Source: an uncultured Bacteroidota bacterium (GTDB taxonomy: Bacteria > Bacteroidota > Bacteroidia > Chitinophagales > Chitinophagaceae). Taken from it: 64,000 bases of DNA. This document shows positions 56,502-64,000 of this stretch, in pieces (position 1 is the stretch's first letter; the number at the start of each line of letters is the position of its first letter). Location of the stretch: assembly GCA_903824725.1 (NCBI GenBank), contig CAIJXU010000043.1, forward strand, positions 1 through 64,000, given 5' to 3'. Position numbers and translations under genes: made by a program. The notes beneath the pieces were generated by a model. The model was not told the DNA's origin and searched no databases. It saw only the letters and a program-made list of their open reading frames with translations.

Positions 56502-56584
56502 ACAAGAAAAATAGTTAAAAGCTATCCACATTTTTAATTCCAAAAGAATCTGCCATTTCCGTCAACCAAATGCCTAGGAATGTG

Positions 56585-56592
56585 TTAATTTG
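56585..56592 (+). promoter_or_regulatory. -7-like element 4 nt from the uvrA start
   Basis: TTAATTTG, identical to the box before the S66 peptidase, is followed by CTAT and the ATG at 56597. Confidence 0.35.
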
Positions 56593-56596
56593 CTAT

Positions 56597-59419
56597 ATGG
56601 CTGAGACTAAAAAAGTGAAAAAAGAGCTTACCGGAAATAATGCCATTGAGGTAGTGGGGGCAAGGGTGCATAATTTAAAAAATGTCACTGTTTCCTTCCC
56701 GCGGAACCAATTTATTGTGGTGACGGGGGTATCGGGAAGTGGCAAGTCCTCCTTGACTATTGATACCTTATTTGCCGAGGGGCAAAGGCGCTATGCCGAA
56801 AGTTTGTCCTCTTATGCAAGGCAGTTTATGTCCCGAATGGGAAAGCCAGATGTGGACTTTATAAAAGGCTTATGTCCTGCCATTGCCATTGAGCAAAAAG
56901 TGGTTACACGCACCCCGCGCAGTACAGTGGGCAGCATGACCGAGATTTATGATTATTTGAGGGTTTTTTATGCACGAGTGGGAAAAACCATATCTCCCAT
57001 AAGTGGCGAGGAGGTTAAAAAGCAGGATGTACAAGATGTGCTGTCCTTTATTCAAAAAGGAAAGACAGGCGATAAGATGGTCATCATTGTACCTTTTAAG
57101 CAACAAGCCAAAAGAGACATACAGGAGGAGCTGAATATTTTAATGCAGAAAGGATTTACTAGAATTTATATAAGGGCATCCAATAAAACAACCGCTCCTA
57201 TCATCTTAAGAATCGAGGATGCCTTGGCGAAAACTAAAACAGAATTAACCAAAACAATAAAGGGGCAGGAAGTATATGTGTTAATTGATAGGGTGGTGGT
57301 GAAAAATTTTGACGAGGATGATATTCACCGATTGAGCGATTCCATTGGAACAGCATTTTATGAAGGTGAAGGTTTGTTATGGGTAGAACAAAATGAAACC
57401 ATTTTAAAATCCTTTAATAATAAATTCACATTAGACGGCATTGAATTTGATGAGCCAAGCCCTAATTTATTTTCATTCAATAATCCTTATGGGGCATGTC
57501 CCACTTGTGAAGGATATAGTCAGGTATTGGGCATTGATGAAAACTTAGTGATTCCAAATATTAATTTATCAGTGTATGATGGAGCGGTGGCTCCATGGAA
57601 AGGTGAAAAATTAATTTGGTGGAAGGATCAGTTTGTGAAAGAAGCAGGAAAAGCTGGATTCCCCATTCATCAGCCAATATATAAATTAACTAAGACGCAA
57701 GTAGCACAGTTGTGGAAGGGGGTTGGTAAGGCACTTGGGATAGATGCTTTTTTTGCAGATGTAAAAGCACATTTATATAAAGTACAATTTAGAGTGTTGT
57801 TAAGTAGGTATCGAGGACGAACCAATTGTCCCGATTGCGAAGGTCACCGAGTTCGTAAGGAAGCTTTGTATGTTAAAATTGCTGGAAAACATATTGGCGA
57901 ATTATGTGCAATGCCTGTTAAAGATTTGCAGTTATGGTTTACGACCTTAAAATTATCGGCACATGATGCGCAAATTGCTAAAAGATTATTAATTGAATTG
58001 GAGCAACGCATACAAACCTTAATGGATGTAGGTTTGGGCTATTTAACATTAAGTAGGTTGGCCAATAGTTTGAGTGGAGGTGAAAGCCAAAGAATACAAT
58101 TAACAAGATGCTTGGGTAGTAATTTAACCAACTCCTTATATATTTTAGATGAACCAAGTATTGGATTGCATTCAAGAGATACCGAAAGATTAATTAAAGT
58201 GTTGCAAAACTTAAGAGACTTAGGCAATACAGTAGTGGTCGTGGAGCATGATGAACAAATTATGCGGCATGCCGATCACATTATTGACATGGGTCCTTTA
58301 GCGGCACATTTAGGCGGAGAAGTAGTAGCAGCAGGTAATGCCACAGCATTAATAAAAGACAAGGAAAGTTTAACTGGTAAATATTTGAGTGGTGTTTTAA
58401 AAATACAGGTGCCAGATAAAACAAGAATTCCAAAACATCATATCAATATTGAAGGAGCCCATTTACATAATTTAAAAAACATCGATGTTCAATTCCCCTT
58501 GCATAGTTTGTGTGTAGTGAGTGGGGTAAGTGGAAGCGGAAAAACGACATTGGTGAAACAGGTATTGTATAATGCATTATTAAAAGCCAAGCTACTGCCT
58601 ACCGAAATAGTGGGAGGATATCATGCAATCAATGGCGACTTGCATTTAATAGACCAAATTGAAATGGTGGACCAAAATCCTATTGGAAAGTCGTCGCGTA
58701 GTAACCCTGTTACTTATATAAAAGCATATGATGCCATTCGTGATGTGTATTCCAAGCAAGCGCTATCAAAAATTAGAGGATTTTTACCAAAACATTTTTC
58801 ATTTAATGTGGATGGCGGAAGGTGCGATACTTGTAAAGGCGAAGGCGAACAATTAGTGGAGATGCAATTTTTAGCCGATGTGCATTTGACTTGCGAGGAT
58901 TGTGGTGGTAAAAGATTTAAAGAAGCAGTATTAGAAGTTCAGTACAAAGGAAAAAATATTTATGAAGTATTGGAAATGAGTGTAGATGAAGCCATTGCCT
59001 TTTTTATCGAAGAAAAAAATATTGTATTAGCCATTAGTCCACTACAAGAAGTGGGATTGGGCTATGTTAAACTAGGGCAAAGTAGTAGTACCTTAAGTGG
59101 CGGAGAAGCACAGAGGGTAAAGCTAGCAAGCTTTTTAGGCAAAGGGAAGGCCCACCATAAAATGTTATTCATTTTTGACGAACCTACTACCGGATTACAT
59201 TTTCATGATATACATAAATTATTAAAAGCATTTAATGCTTTGATAGAACAAGGTCATTCCTTAATTGTAGTAGAACATAATACAGATGTGATTAAGGTAG
59301 CTGACTGGGTCATTGACATGGGTCCGGAAGCTGGGGACTTAGGTGGCACTGTAGTTTACGCAGGTATTCCTAAAGGACTAATAAAATGCAAGGCATCTCA
59401 AACTGGAAAATATTTATAG
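56597..59419 (+). CDS. uvrA: Excinuclease ABC subunit A
   Basis: This is the damage-sensing ATPase of nucleotide excision repair. It has 940 aa from MAETKKVKKELTGNN; the ATG at 56570 adds nine residues and precedes the -7-like box. Two ABC modules are seen: GVSGSGKSSL with LSGGESQRIQL, and GVSGSGKTTL with LSGGEAQRVKL. Zinc motifs are CPTCEG/CPDCEG in the first half and CDTCKGEG...CEDCGG in the second. A terminator follows that overlaps the next gene. Confidence 0.96.
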   Translation: MAETKKVKKELTGNNAIEVVGARVHNLKNVTVSFPRNQFIVVTGVSGSGKSSLTIDTLFAEGQRRYAESLSSYARQFMSRMGKPDVDFIKGLCPAIAIEQKVVTRTPRSTVGSMTEIYDYLRVFYARVGKTISPISGEEVKKQDVQDVLSFIQKGKTGDKMVIIVPFKQQAKRDIQEELNILMQKGFTRIYIRASNKTTAPIILRIEDALAKTKTELTKTIKGQEVYVLIDRVVVKNFDEDDIHRLSDSIGTAFYEGEGLLWVEQNETILKSFNNKFTLDGIEFDEPSPNLFSFNNPYGACPTCEGYSQVLGIDENLVIPNINLSVYDGAVAPWKGEKLIWWKDQFVKEAGKAGFPIHQPIYKLTKTQVAQLWKGVGKALGIDAFFADVKAHLYKVQFRVLLSRYRGRTNCPDCEGHRVRKEALYVKIAGKHIGELCAMPVKDLQLWFTTLKLSAHDAQIAKRLLIELEQRIQTLMDVGLGYLTLSRLANSLSGGESQRIQLTRCLGSNLTNSLYILDEPSIGLHSRDTERLIKVLQNLRDLGNTVVVVEHDEQIMRHADHIIDMGPLAAHLGGEVVAAGNATALIKDKESLTGKYLSGVLKIQVPDKTRIPKHHINIEGAHLHNLKNIDVQFPLHSLCVVSGVSGSGKTTLVKQVLYNALLKAKLLPTEIVGGYHAINGDLHLIDQIEMVDQNPIGKSSRSNPVTYIKAYDAIRDVYSKQALSKIRGFLPKHFSFNVDGGRCDTCKGEGEQLVEMQFLADVHLTCEDCGGKRFKEAVLEVQYKGKNIYEVLEMSVDEAIAFFIEEKNIVLAISPLQEVGLGYVKLGQSSSTLSGGEAQRVKLASFLGKGKAHHKMLFIFDEPTTGLHFHDIHKLLKAFNALIEQGHSLIVVEHNTDVIKVADWVIDMGPEAGDLGGTVVYAGIPKGLIKCKASQTGKYL

Positions 59420-59420
59420 T

Positions 59421-59466
59421 AAATCGGCATCATTCCTAAACGGAACTAAGCCGATTTATTTTTTTT
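59421..59466 (+). terminator. Terminator of uvrA, overlapping the ribbon-helix-helix gene
   Basis: AAATCGGC and GCCGATTT form an 8-bp stem enclosing a TTCC/GGAA inner stem, followed by ATTTTTTTT. The right arm and T-run lie within the last codons of the opposite-strand gene. Confidence 0.8.
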
Positions 59467-59640
59467 ACGTAATTCAAGTGGCTTGTCTACTTTTTTTCTT
59501 CCCGTTTGTTTGAGTGCGTTATCCAAGATCATTTCTATTTGACCATTGACACTTCTGAATTCATCAGCAGCCCATTTTGAAAGTTGGCTAAAAGTAGCTT
59601 CGTCTATTCTTAATACAAATGTTTTTTTTGCTAATGACAT
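59446..59640 (-). CDS. Arc-like ribbon-helix-helix DNA-binding protein
   Basis: It has 64 aa. KKTFVLRIDEATFSQLSKWAADEFRS followed by VNGQIEMILDNALKQ matches an Arc/MetJ-type ribbon-helix-helix. The C-terminal 15 residues are basic. It starts 16 nt after the SPFH gene stop and is likely co-transcribed with it. The pairing suggests a role in the SPFH operon, perhaps self-regulation, but no toxin gene is seen. Confidence 0.8.
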   Translation of the reverse strand: MSLAKKTFVLRIDEATFSQLSKWAADEFRSVNGQIEMILDNALKQTGRKKVDKPLELRKKNKSA

Positions 59641-59656
59641 ACTTGTATTTTAAGAA

Positions 59657-60529
59657 TTAATATAGAGTGCCGGTATTCAACACAGGGGATGCCGCTTTTT
59701 CACCACAAAGCACTACCATTAAATTACTTACCATGGCTGCTTTTTTATCGTCGTCTAAAACAACAATATCTTTTTCGGAAAGCATTGCAAGTGCCATCTC
59801 AACCATACCCACAGCGCCTTCTACAATTTTAGTTCTTGCCGCTACAATAGCTGTCGCTTGTTGTCTTTGAAGCATGGCGCCAGCAATTTCAGCTGCATAA
59901 GCTAAGTGACTGATTCTTGCTTCAGTTACAGTAATGCCCGCTTTCATTAATCTTTCATTTAATTCTTGTTCTAACATTTCAATGACTTTATCTCCACCAT
60001 CGCGTAAAGTAATTTGCGCATGCTCGTCTTCGATATTATCGTAAGGGTAACTAGTAGCTAAATGACGAACAGCAGCTTCACTTTGGTTTTTCATGTATTC
60101 ATTAAAATTAGTGACATCAAAAACAGCTTTATAGGTATCGCTAATTTCATATAAAATTACTGCAGCAATTTCGATAGGGTTGCCAAGCTTATCATTGACT
60201 TTTAATTTTGTACTTTCTACGCTTTGAGATCGTAATGATACTTTTAGTTTTACATAAAAGGGATTCACAAATTGAAGACCATTTTCTCTCACTGTTCCAA
60301 CGTATTTACCAAAAAAGGTTAAAACAATACTATAGTTGGGTTCCACTATCATTAACCCTTTGATTAAGAAAACGGCGGATATGATTAAAAATATCCCAAA
60401 TAAAACAGCGCCTCCATTAGGGTCGGCGTGTTGAGCGGCATTAACAATAGTGGCGATACCCATGATTAATGCAAAAAGTGCAATTAATGCGGCTTTATAC
60501 CCGTTTAAGGGTTTGATCAGTTTTTCCAT
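59657..60529 (-). CDS. SPFH/Band 7 (stomatin-like) membrane protein
   Basis: It has 290 aa with two hydrophobic segments near 12-32 and 42-62. A SPFH domain follows (IVEPNYSIVLTFFGKYVGTVRENGLQFVNPF, about 67-97) with IEIAAVILYEISDTYKAVFDV and a C-terminal coiled coil (ISHLAYAAEIAGAMLQRQQATAIVAARTKIVEGAV). Such proteins form large oligomers at membranes. It is first of a two-gene operon with the ribbon-helix-helix gene. No NfeD partner is adjacent. Confidence 0.88.
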   Translation of the reverse strand: MEKLIKPLNGYKAALIALFALIMGIATIVNAAQHADPNGGAVLFGIFLIISAVFLIKGLMIVEPNYSIVLTFFGKYVGTVRENGLQFVNPFYVKLKVSLRSQSVESTKLKVNDKLGNPIEIAAVILYEISDTYKAVFDVTNFNEYMKNQSEAAVRHLATSYPYDNIEDEHAQITLRDGGDKVIEMLEQELNERLMKAGITVTEARISHLAYAAEIAGAMLQRQQATAIVAARTKIVEGAVGMVEMALAMLSEKDIVVLDDDKKAAMVSNLMVVLCGEKAASPVLNTGTLY

Positions 60530-60659
60530 AATAGTAATTTGATATTAAAATGATATCATAAAACTACGAAGCATTTTTCAAAGTAAAAAATAGATTTTAC
60601 TAATTATAACCTTTTTTTAATAAGAGACTAGTTGGAAGTGACTTTAAGGAATAGCAAAT

Positions 60660-61061
60660 CTATCTTAATCGATCTGCGCTTTTCACCTTTTGATCGTCTT
60701 TGTAAATTTGCACCACCGCCATGATTTGGAATAAGGGGATCACAAATAAGGCCAAGGAAGGCAATGTGAAACCGCCCCCTGGATTGGCGACTATCGTCGT
60801 ATAAATAAAATAGCCAATCAAAATAGATAATAAAAAATTCACCAATACTACTTTTAATTGTAGCATTCGGTTGCCATATAAGAATATGGTAATAAAGGAA
60901 AGGCAAGCACTAAATGCCAAGGAGATAAGTGTATTGTATTGCGCACTTCCATTGATTTCTAATGCCATTGGGGTAGGCGTATAATAAAAGGGAAATCGAA
61001 GTACAGAAAAAGCAGCAGCGCTTGCTAATAATAACCAAATGGATTGTATTCGTTGTATCAT
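60660..61061 (-). CDS. DUF4293-like small membrane protein
   Basis: It has 133 aa and four predicted helices. The N-terminus MIQRIQSIWLLLASAAAF and the C-terminal VIPLFQIMAVVQIYKDDQKVKSADRLR fit the Bacteroidota DUF4293 family, by memory of the pattern. The function is unknown. It stands alone between the SPFH operon and glyA. Confidence 0.75.
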   Translation of the reverse strand: MIQRIQSIWLLLASAAAFSVLRFPFYYTPTPMALEINGSAQYNTLISLAFSACLSFITIFLYGNRMLQLKVVLVNFLLSILIGYFIYTTIVANPGGGFTLPSLALFVIPLFQIMAVVQIYKDDQKVKSADRLR

Positions 61062-61089
61062 GATATAAAGTTAATCTATTTAGACATAA

Positions 61090-61117
61090 AAAAACCTCCA
61101 TGAATGTGGAGGTTTTT
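61090..61117. terminator. Terminator of glyA
   Basis: AAAAACCTCCA and TGGAGGTTTTT form an 11-bp stem with a 6-nt loop and T-runs on both strands. It lies just after glyA on the minus strand. Confidence 0.88.
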
Positions 61118-61136
61118 AATACTGAGTAATATCATA

Positions 61137-62417
61137 TTATCCAAGTTCAGGGTACAATACAAATTGCTCCATGAACTTATTGACTTCTTTTTTAGTATCT
61201 GCTAACACTGTTTCATTGTCTGCATTCATTAGGGATTTATCAATCGCCTCCACCACAAATGGAATATGTGTTTCATTCATACCACGGCTAGTAATGGCAG
61301 CAACACCAAAACGAATACCAGAGGTAACAAAGGCCGACTTATCATCATAAGGCACCATGTTTTTGTTTGCAGTAATATCGGCATGTCCTAAAACTTGTTC
61401 CGCTTTTTTACCGCTGATATTTTTATTGCGTAAATCAATTAACATTAAATGATTGTCTGTGCCTCCACTAATAATTTCATAGCCTTTAGCAACAAAAGCG
61501 GCAGCCATGGCTTGTGCATTTTTTTGTACTTGCTTAGCGTACACCATAAATTCGTCGGTTAAAATTTCACCAAAGGCAATCGCTTTTGCAGCAATCACAT
61601 GTTCTAGTGGTCCGCCTTGTGTTCCAGGGAAAACGGCCATATCAATGATATTTGACCATAATCTTAAATTTCCTTTTACATCTTTTAGCCCTAATGTGTT
61701 TTCACCATCTTTCGCAATCATAATCACACCACCTCTTGGACCGCGTAAAGTTTTATGTGTAGTAGAAGTAACAAAATGACAATGATTAAATGGAGAGCTT
61801 AATAAGCCCTTTGCAATTAATCCTGCAGGATGTGCAATATCAGCTAAAACAAACGCACCAACTTCATCTGCTACTTTACGAATACGAGCGTAATCAATAT
61901 CGCGACTATAAGCACTCGCACCACAAATAATTAATTTAGGTTTATGGGCTCTTGCTTGACTTTCTAACATTTCGTAATCAACCAATCCAGTTTCTTTAAC
62001 CACGCCATAAAAATGAGGCTGGTAAGTTTTACCTGAAAAGTTAACCGCACTTCCGTGTGTTAAATGACCTCCCATACTTAAATCCAACCCTAAGATAGCA
62101 TCGCCTGGATGCAAAATGGCTAACATCACTGCTGCATTTGCTTGCGCACCACTATGTGGTTGCACATTGGCGTATTCAATTCCAAATATTTCTTTTAATC
62201 GATCAATCGCTAAGGTTTCTGTTTTATCTACAATTTCACAACCACCATAATACCTACGACCAGGATATCCTTCGGCATATTTGTTGGTCATTACACCTCC
62301 CATGGCTTGCATGACTTGTAAGCTGGTAAAATTTTCGGAAGCAATTAATTCAATGCCTCTTCTTTGGCGTAATAATTCTTGATGGATGATGTCAAAAACA
62401 AGGGTATCTCTTTGCAT
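61137..62417 (-). CDS. glyA: Serine hydroxymethyltransferase
   Basis: This PLP enzyme converts serine and tetrahydrofolate to glycine and methylene-tetrahydrofolate. It has 426 aa from [19 protein letters not shown]; the 458-aa frame to 62513 runs through the promoter box and was rejected. The PLP Lys lies in [15 protein letters not shown], and [12 protein letters not shown] and [13 protein letters not shown] near the N-terminus are typical. It is monocistronic. Confidence 0.96.
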   Translation of the reverse strand: MQRDTLVFDIIHQELLRQRRGIELIASENFTSLQVMQAMGGVMTNKYAEGYPGRRYYGGCEIVDKTETLAIDRLKEIFGIEYANVQPHSGAQANAAVMLAILHPGDAILGLDLSMGGHLTHGSAVNFSGKTYQPHFYGVVKETGLVDYEMLESQARAHKPKLIICGASAYSRDIDYARIRKVADEVGAFVLADIAHPAGLIAKGLLSSPFNHCHFVTSTTHKTLRGPRGGVIMIAKDGENTLGLKDVKGNLRLWSNIIDMAVFPGTQGGPLEHVIAAKAIAFGEILTDEFMVYAKQVQKNAQAMAAAFVAKGYEIISGGTDNHLMLIDLRNKNISGKKAEQVLGHADITANKNMVPYDDKSAFVTSGIRFGVAAITSRGMNETHIPFVVEAIDKSLMNADNETVLADTKKEVNKFMEQFVLYPELG

Positions 62418-62439
62418 AATTGGGAATTTATCTAGTAGA

Positions 62440-62457
62440 TTATTTTTGCAAAAATAA
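62440..62457. promoter_or_regulatory. 18-bp perfect palindrome containing the glyA -7 element
   Basis: TTATTTTTGCAAAAATAA reads the same on both strands. On the minus strand it contains TATTTTTG (62449-62456), an exact TAnnTTTG, 31 nt before the glyA ATG. The plus strand has the same box, so the site may be a divergent promoter or an operator. Confidence 0.5.
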
Positions 62458-62583
62458 ATCTTTATCATGCCTATACAAAGCTTTCTTTCAACAGTTGGCG
62501 ACCTAATATCCACATTTTCAAGCTGTTTTAGTTCATTTCCCTATTTCAGGGTTAAAATGCACCATTACTAACAGTTATTTTGC

Positions 62584-62591
62584 TACTTTTA
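62584..62591 (+). promoter_or_regulatory. -7-like element of the nucleotidyltransferase gene
   Basis: TACTTTTA differs from TAnnTTTG in the last base and lies 21 nt before the ATG at 62613. Confidence 0.35.
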
Positions 62592-62612
62592 TCACCCCCT
62601 AAAATGTAAACA

Positions 62613-63605
62613 ATGAAGGCTATTATTCCGGTGGCAGGCGCAGGCGCAAAACTTCGCCCTCATACTTATACTCAGCCAAAAGCGCTTATTCCCATTGCAG
62701 GTAAAACCATACTTAGTTTTATCGTTGATCAATTAAGGGAAGTAGGTATTAAAGAATTTATTTTTATCGTAGGTTATTTGGGTGAAAAAATTCAAGATTA
62801 TGTACAGGCTACTTATCCCAATTTAAATACGCACTTTGTATACCAAAATGACCGTTTAGGAACAGCACATGCTATTGAATTGACAAAGGCCATTGTTCAA
62901 AATGACGAAGTATTTATTGCTTTAGGAGATACCATTTGCGAATTTGACATTAAGGAAGTAATGGACAGCCCACACAGTATGTTGGGTGTAAAAAAAGTAG
63001 ATGATCCAAGACAATTTGGCGTTGCTGAAATTAATGATGATGGATTTATTGAACACACTGTTGAAAAGCCTTCTATCCCAAAAAGTAATCATGCATTAGT
63101 AGGCTTGTATAAAATCAAAGAATCCGAAATTTTATTTGATTGCTTTCAACAATTATTTAATGATAACATTAAATCACAGGGTGAATATAATTTAACCGAT
63201 GCACTAGAGTGCATGATTAAAAAAGGAGTTCAATTTAAATCCTTTAAAGTGAAGCATTGGTATGATTGCGGTAAAAAAGAATCATTGCTTGAAACCAATG
63301 CAGTATTATTAAAAAAATCAGGAGGCATTTCGGTAAATCCGAATTTATATGTCAACAGTATTATTATACCGCCAGTGAGTATTGCAGATGATTGTGTGAT
63401 CGAAAATTCAATCATCGGGCCACATGTAACCATTGGTAATAATACCAATATTAAAAGTTCGATTGTACGAGATAGTATTATAGGTTCATACACCACATTA
63501 GATGAAGTAGTGTTAGATAATTCCTTAATTGGAAGTGACGCTGCAGTGAAAGGTTTGAGTAGAAGTTTAAATATCGGAGATAATACTGAAATTGATTTTG
63601 GATAA
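62613..63605 (+). CDS. Sugar-1-phosphate nucleotidyltransferase with left-handed beta-helix tail
   Basis: It has 330 aa. The nucleotide-binding N-terminus is MKAIIPVAGAGAKLRPHTYT followed by QPKALIPIAGK; FIALGDTICEFD holds the metal Asp, and VEKPSIPKSNHALVGLY follows. Residues about 245-320 are hexapeptide repeats (VSIADDCVIENSIIGPHV, NNTNIKSSIVRDSIIGSY). It could act on glucose-1-P, or N-acetylglucosamine-1-P with dTTP/UTP, in surface polysaccharide synthesis. No glycan cluster is visible in the window to choose. Confidence 0.88.
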   Translation: MKAIIPVAGAGAKLRPHTYTQPKALIPIAGKTILSFIVDQLREVGIKEFIFIVGYLGEKIQDYVQATYPNLNTHFVYQNDRLGTAHAIELTKAIVQNDEVFIALGDTICEFDIKEVMDSPHSMLGVKKVDDPRQFGVAEINDDGFIEHTVEKPSIPKSNHALVGLYKIKESEILFDCFQQLFNDNIKSQGEYNLTDALECMIKKGVQFKSFKVKHWYDCGKKESLLETNAVLLKKSGGISVNPNLYVNSIIIPPVSIADDCVIENSIIGPHVTIGNNTNIKSSIVRDSIIGSYTTLDEVVLDNSLIGSDAAVKGLSRSLNIGDNTEIDFG

Positions 63606-63640
63606 TTGGTTCATTTCCTAGGCAACTTAAATTTATAGTC

Positions 63641-64000
63641 ATGCCCTTTGAAAATAGAATTACACAACTTTTTAAAATTGAATATCCCATTATTCAAGCC
63701 GGAATGGTTTGGGTGAGCGGTTGGGAATTAGCAAGCGCAGTGAGTAATGCTGGTGGACTAGGTATTATTGGAGCAGGAGGCATGTATCCTAATGATTTGC
63801 AAAGCCATATCCAAAAAATAAAAGCGGCCACTTCAAAACCATATGCAGTTAATCTGCCCTTATTGTATTCAGATGTGCAAGCGAATATAGATATTATCAT
63901 TCAAGAAAAAGTACCTATCGTATTCACAAGTGCAGGTAACCCTAAAACCTGGACGGCTATTTTAAAAGCGGCAGGTTGTATTGTGGTGCATGTAGTGAGT
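63641..64000 (+). CDS. Nitronate monooxygenase-like flavoprotein, 5' part
   Basis: This gene is cut by the window end; the first 120 codons are present. Translation starts MPFENRITQLFKIEYPIIQAGM, with VSNAGGLGIIGAGGMYP and KPYAVNLPLLYS, the N-terminal TIM-barrel and FMN-site pattern of the 2-nitropropane dioxygenase / enoyl-ACP reductase (FabK) superfamily. Nitronate monooxygenase and FabK cannot be told apart from this fragment. Confidence 0.85.
   Translation, partial: MPFENRITQLFKIEYPIIQAGMVWVSGWELASAVSNAGGLGIIGAGGMYPNDLQSHIQKIKAATSKPYAVNLPLLYSDVQANIDIIIQEKVPIVFTSAGNPKTWTAILKAAGCIVVHVVS

Noticed and set aside
59446..59640. Toxin-antitoxin antitoxin
   Set aside because: The ribbon-helix-helix fold would fit an antitoxin, but the only operon partner is an SPFH protein, not a toxin.
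62418..62513. Longer start for glyA
   Set aside because: The extra 32 residues run through the promoter palindrome, and the family starts near [11 protein letters not shown].

Overview
The window is a 64 kb piece of an AT-rich Bacteroidota chromosome. Chitinophagaceae-like is my best guess; I cannot name a genus. The evidence is: a SusC/SusD/SusE operon; an amylase with a type IX secretion (T9SS) C-terminal sorting domain; a GldF-GldG protein; a MurF-alanine racemase fusion; a PcrB-type prenylglyceryl phosphate synthase; an ileS-dksA pair; and many copies of the Bacteroidota -7 promoter element TAnnTTTG placed shortly before start codons, with few Shine-Dalgarno sequences. I see no rRNA, tRNA, phage, insertion sequence or CRISPR array. 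Most of the window is housekeeping and the genes are densely packed on both strands.

Layout. 1-10.1 kb is a glycan locus: GH13 amylase, SusC, SusD and SusE in one operon, closed by a terminator and facing a GH53 endo-galactanase lipoprotein. 10.2-13.7 kb holds a small YcxB-like membrane protein, acpP-fabF-rnc (fatty acid synthesis and RNase III) and methylmalonyl-CoA epimerase. 13.8-15.9 kb is the Fe-S assembly operon iscS-iscU-iscA. 16-27 kb holds a fused gldF-gldG, a TerC/Alx-type membrane protein, murF-alr, lspA, ileS and a DksA-like protein with a histone-H1-like tail. 27-34 kb holds an MsbA-type ABC exporter, rbfA, a LolC/E-like permease, a transketolase N-terminal half, frr, an EamA transporter and scpA. 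34-40.5 kb holds a PhyH dioxygenase/lactonase-type amidohydrolase operon, dxs, a LytS/LytR-type two-component system and pcrB. 40.5-49 kb holds a 0.4 kb structured leader, the B12-dependent ribonucleotide reductase nrdJ, a GMC dehydrogenase with its small subunit, and metG. 49-56.4 kb holds an S66 LD-carboxypeptidase, a secreted aromatic-rich protein of unknown function with a polytopic membrane protein, purQ, a stand-alone DsbD-N-like protein, DsbD and an ECF sigma factor. 56.5-64 kb holds uvrA, an SPFH protein with a ribbon-helix-helix protein, a DUF4293-like protein, glyA, a sugar-nucleotidyltransferase and the start of a nitronate monooxygenase-like gene cut by the window end.

Working together: the Sus proteins and amylase would bind, import and cleave an alpha-glucan at the cell surface. 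acpP/fabF, murF-alr, lspA, S66 and the LolC-like permease serve the envelope. DsbD and its small neighbour look like one reductant relay in the periplasm. No single large unknown system stands out. The most unusual signals are small ones: -7 promoter boxes only 4-5 nt from the ATG of several genes (possible leaderless mRNAs), a 29-bp inverted repeat over the PhyH promoter, a pair of 28-bp direct repeats around a 26-bp palindrome after the LolC-like gene, a DksA family protein that keeps only one zinc-finger cysteine, a DsbD whose N-domain cysteines appear to have moved to a separate protein, and a secreted protein with a segment that is about 40% aromatic.
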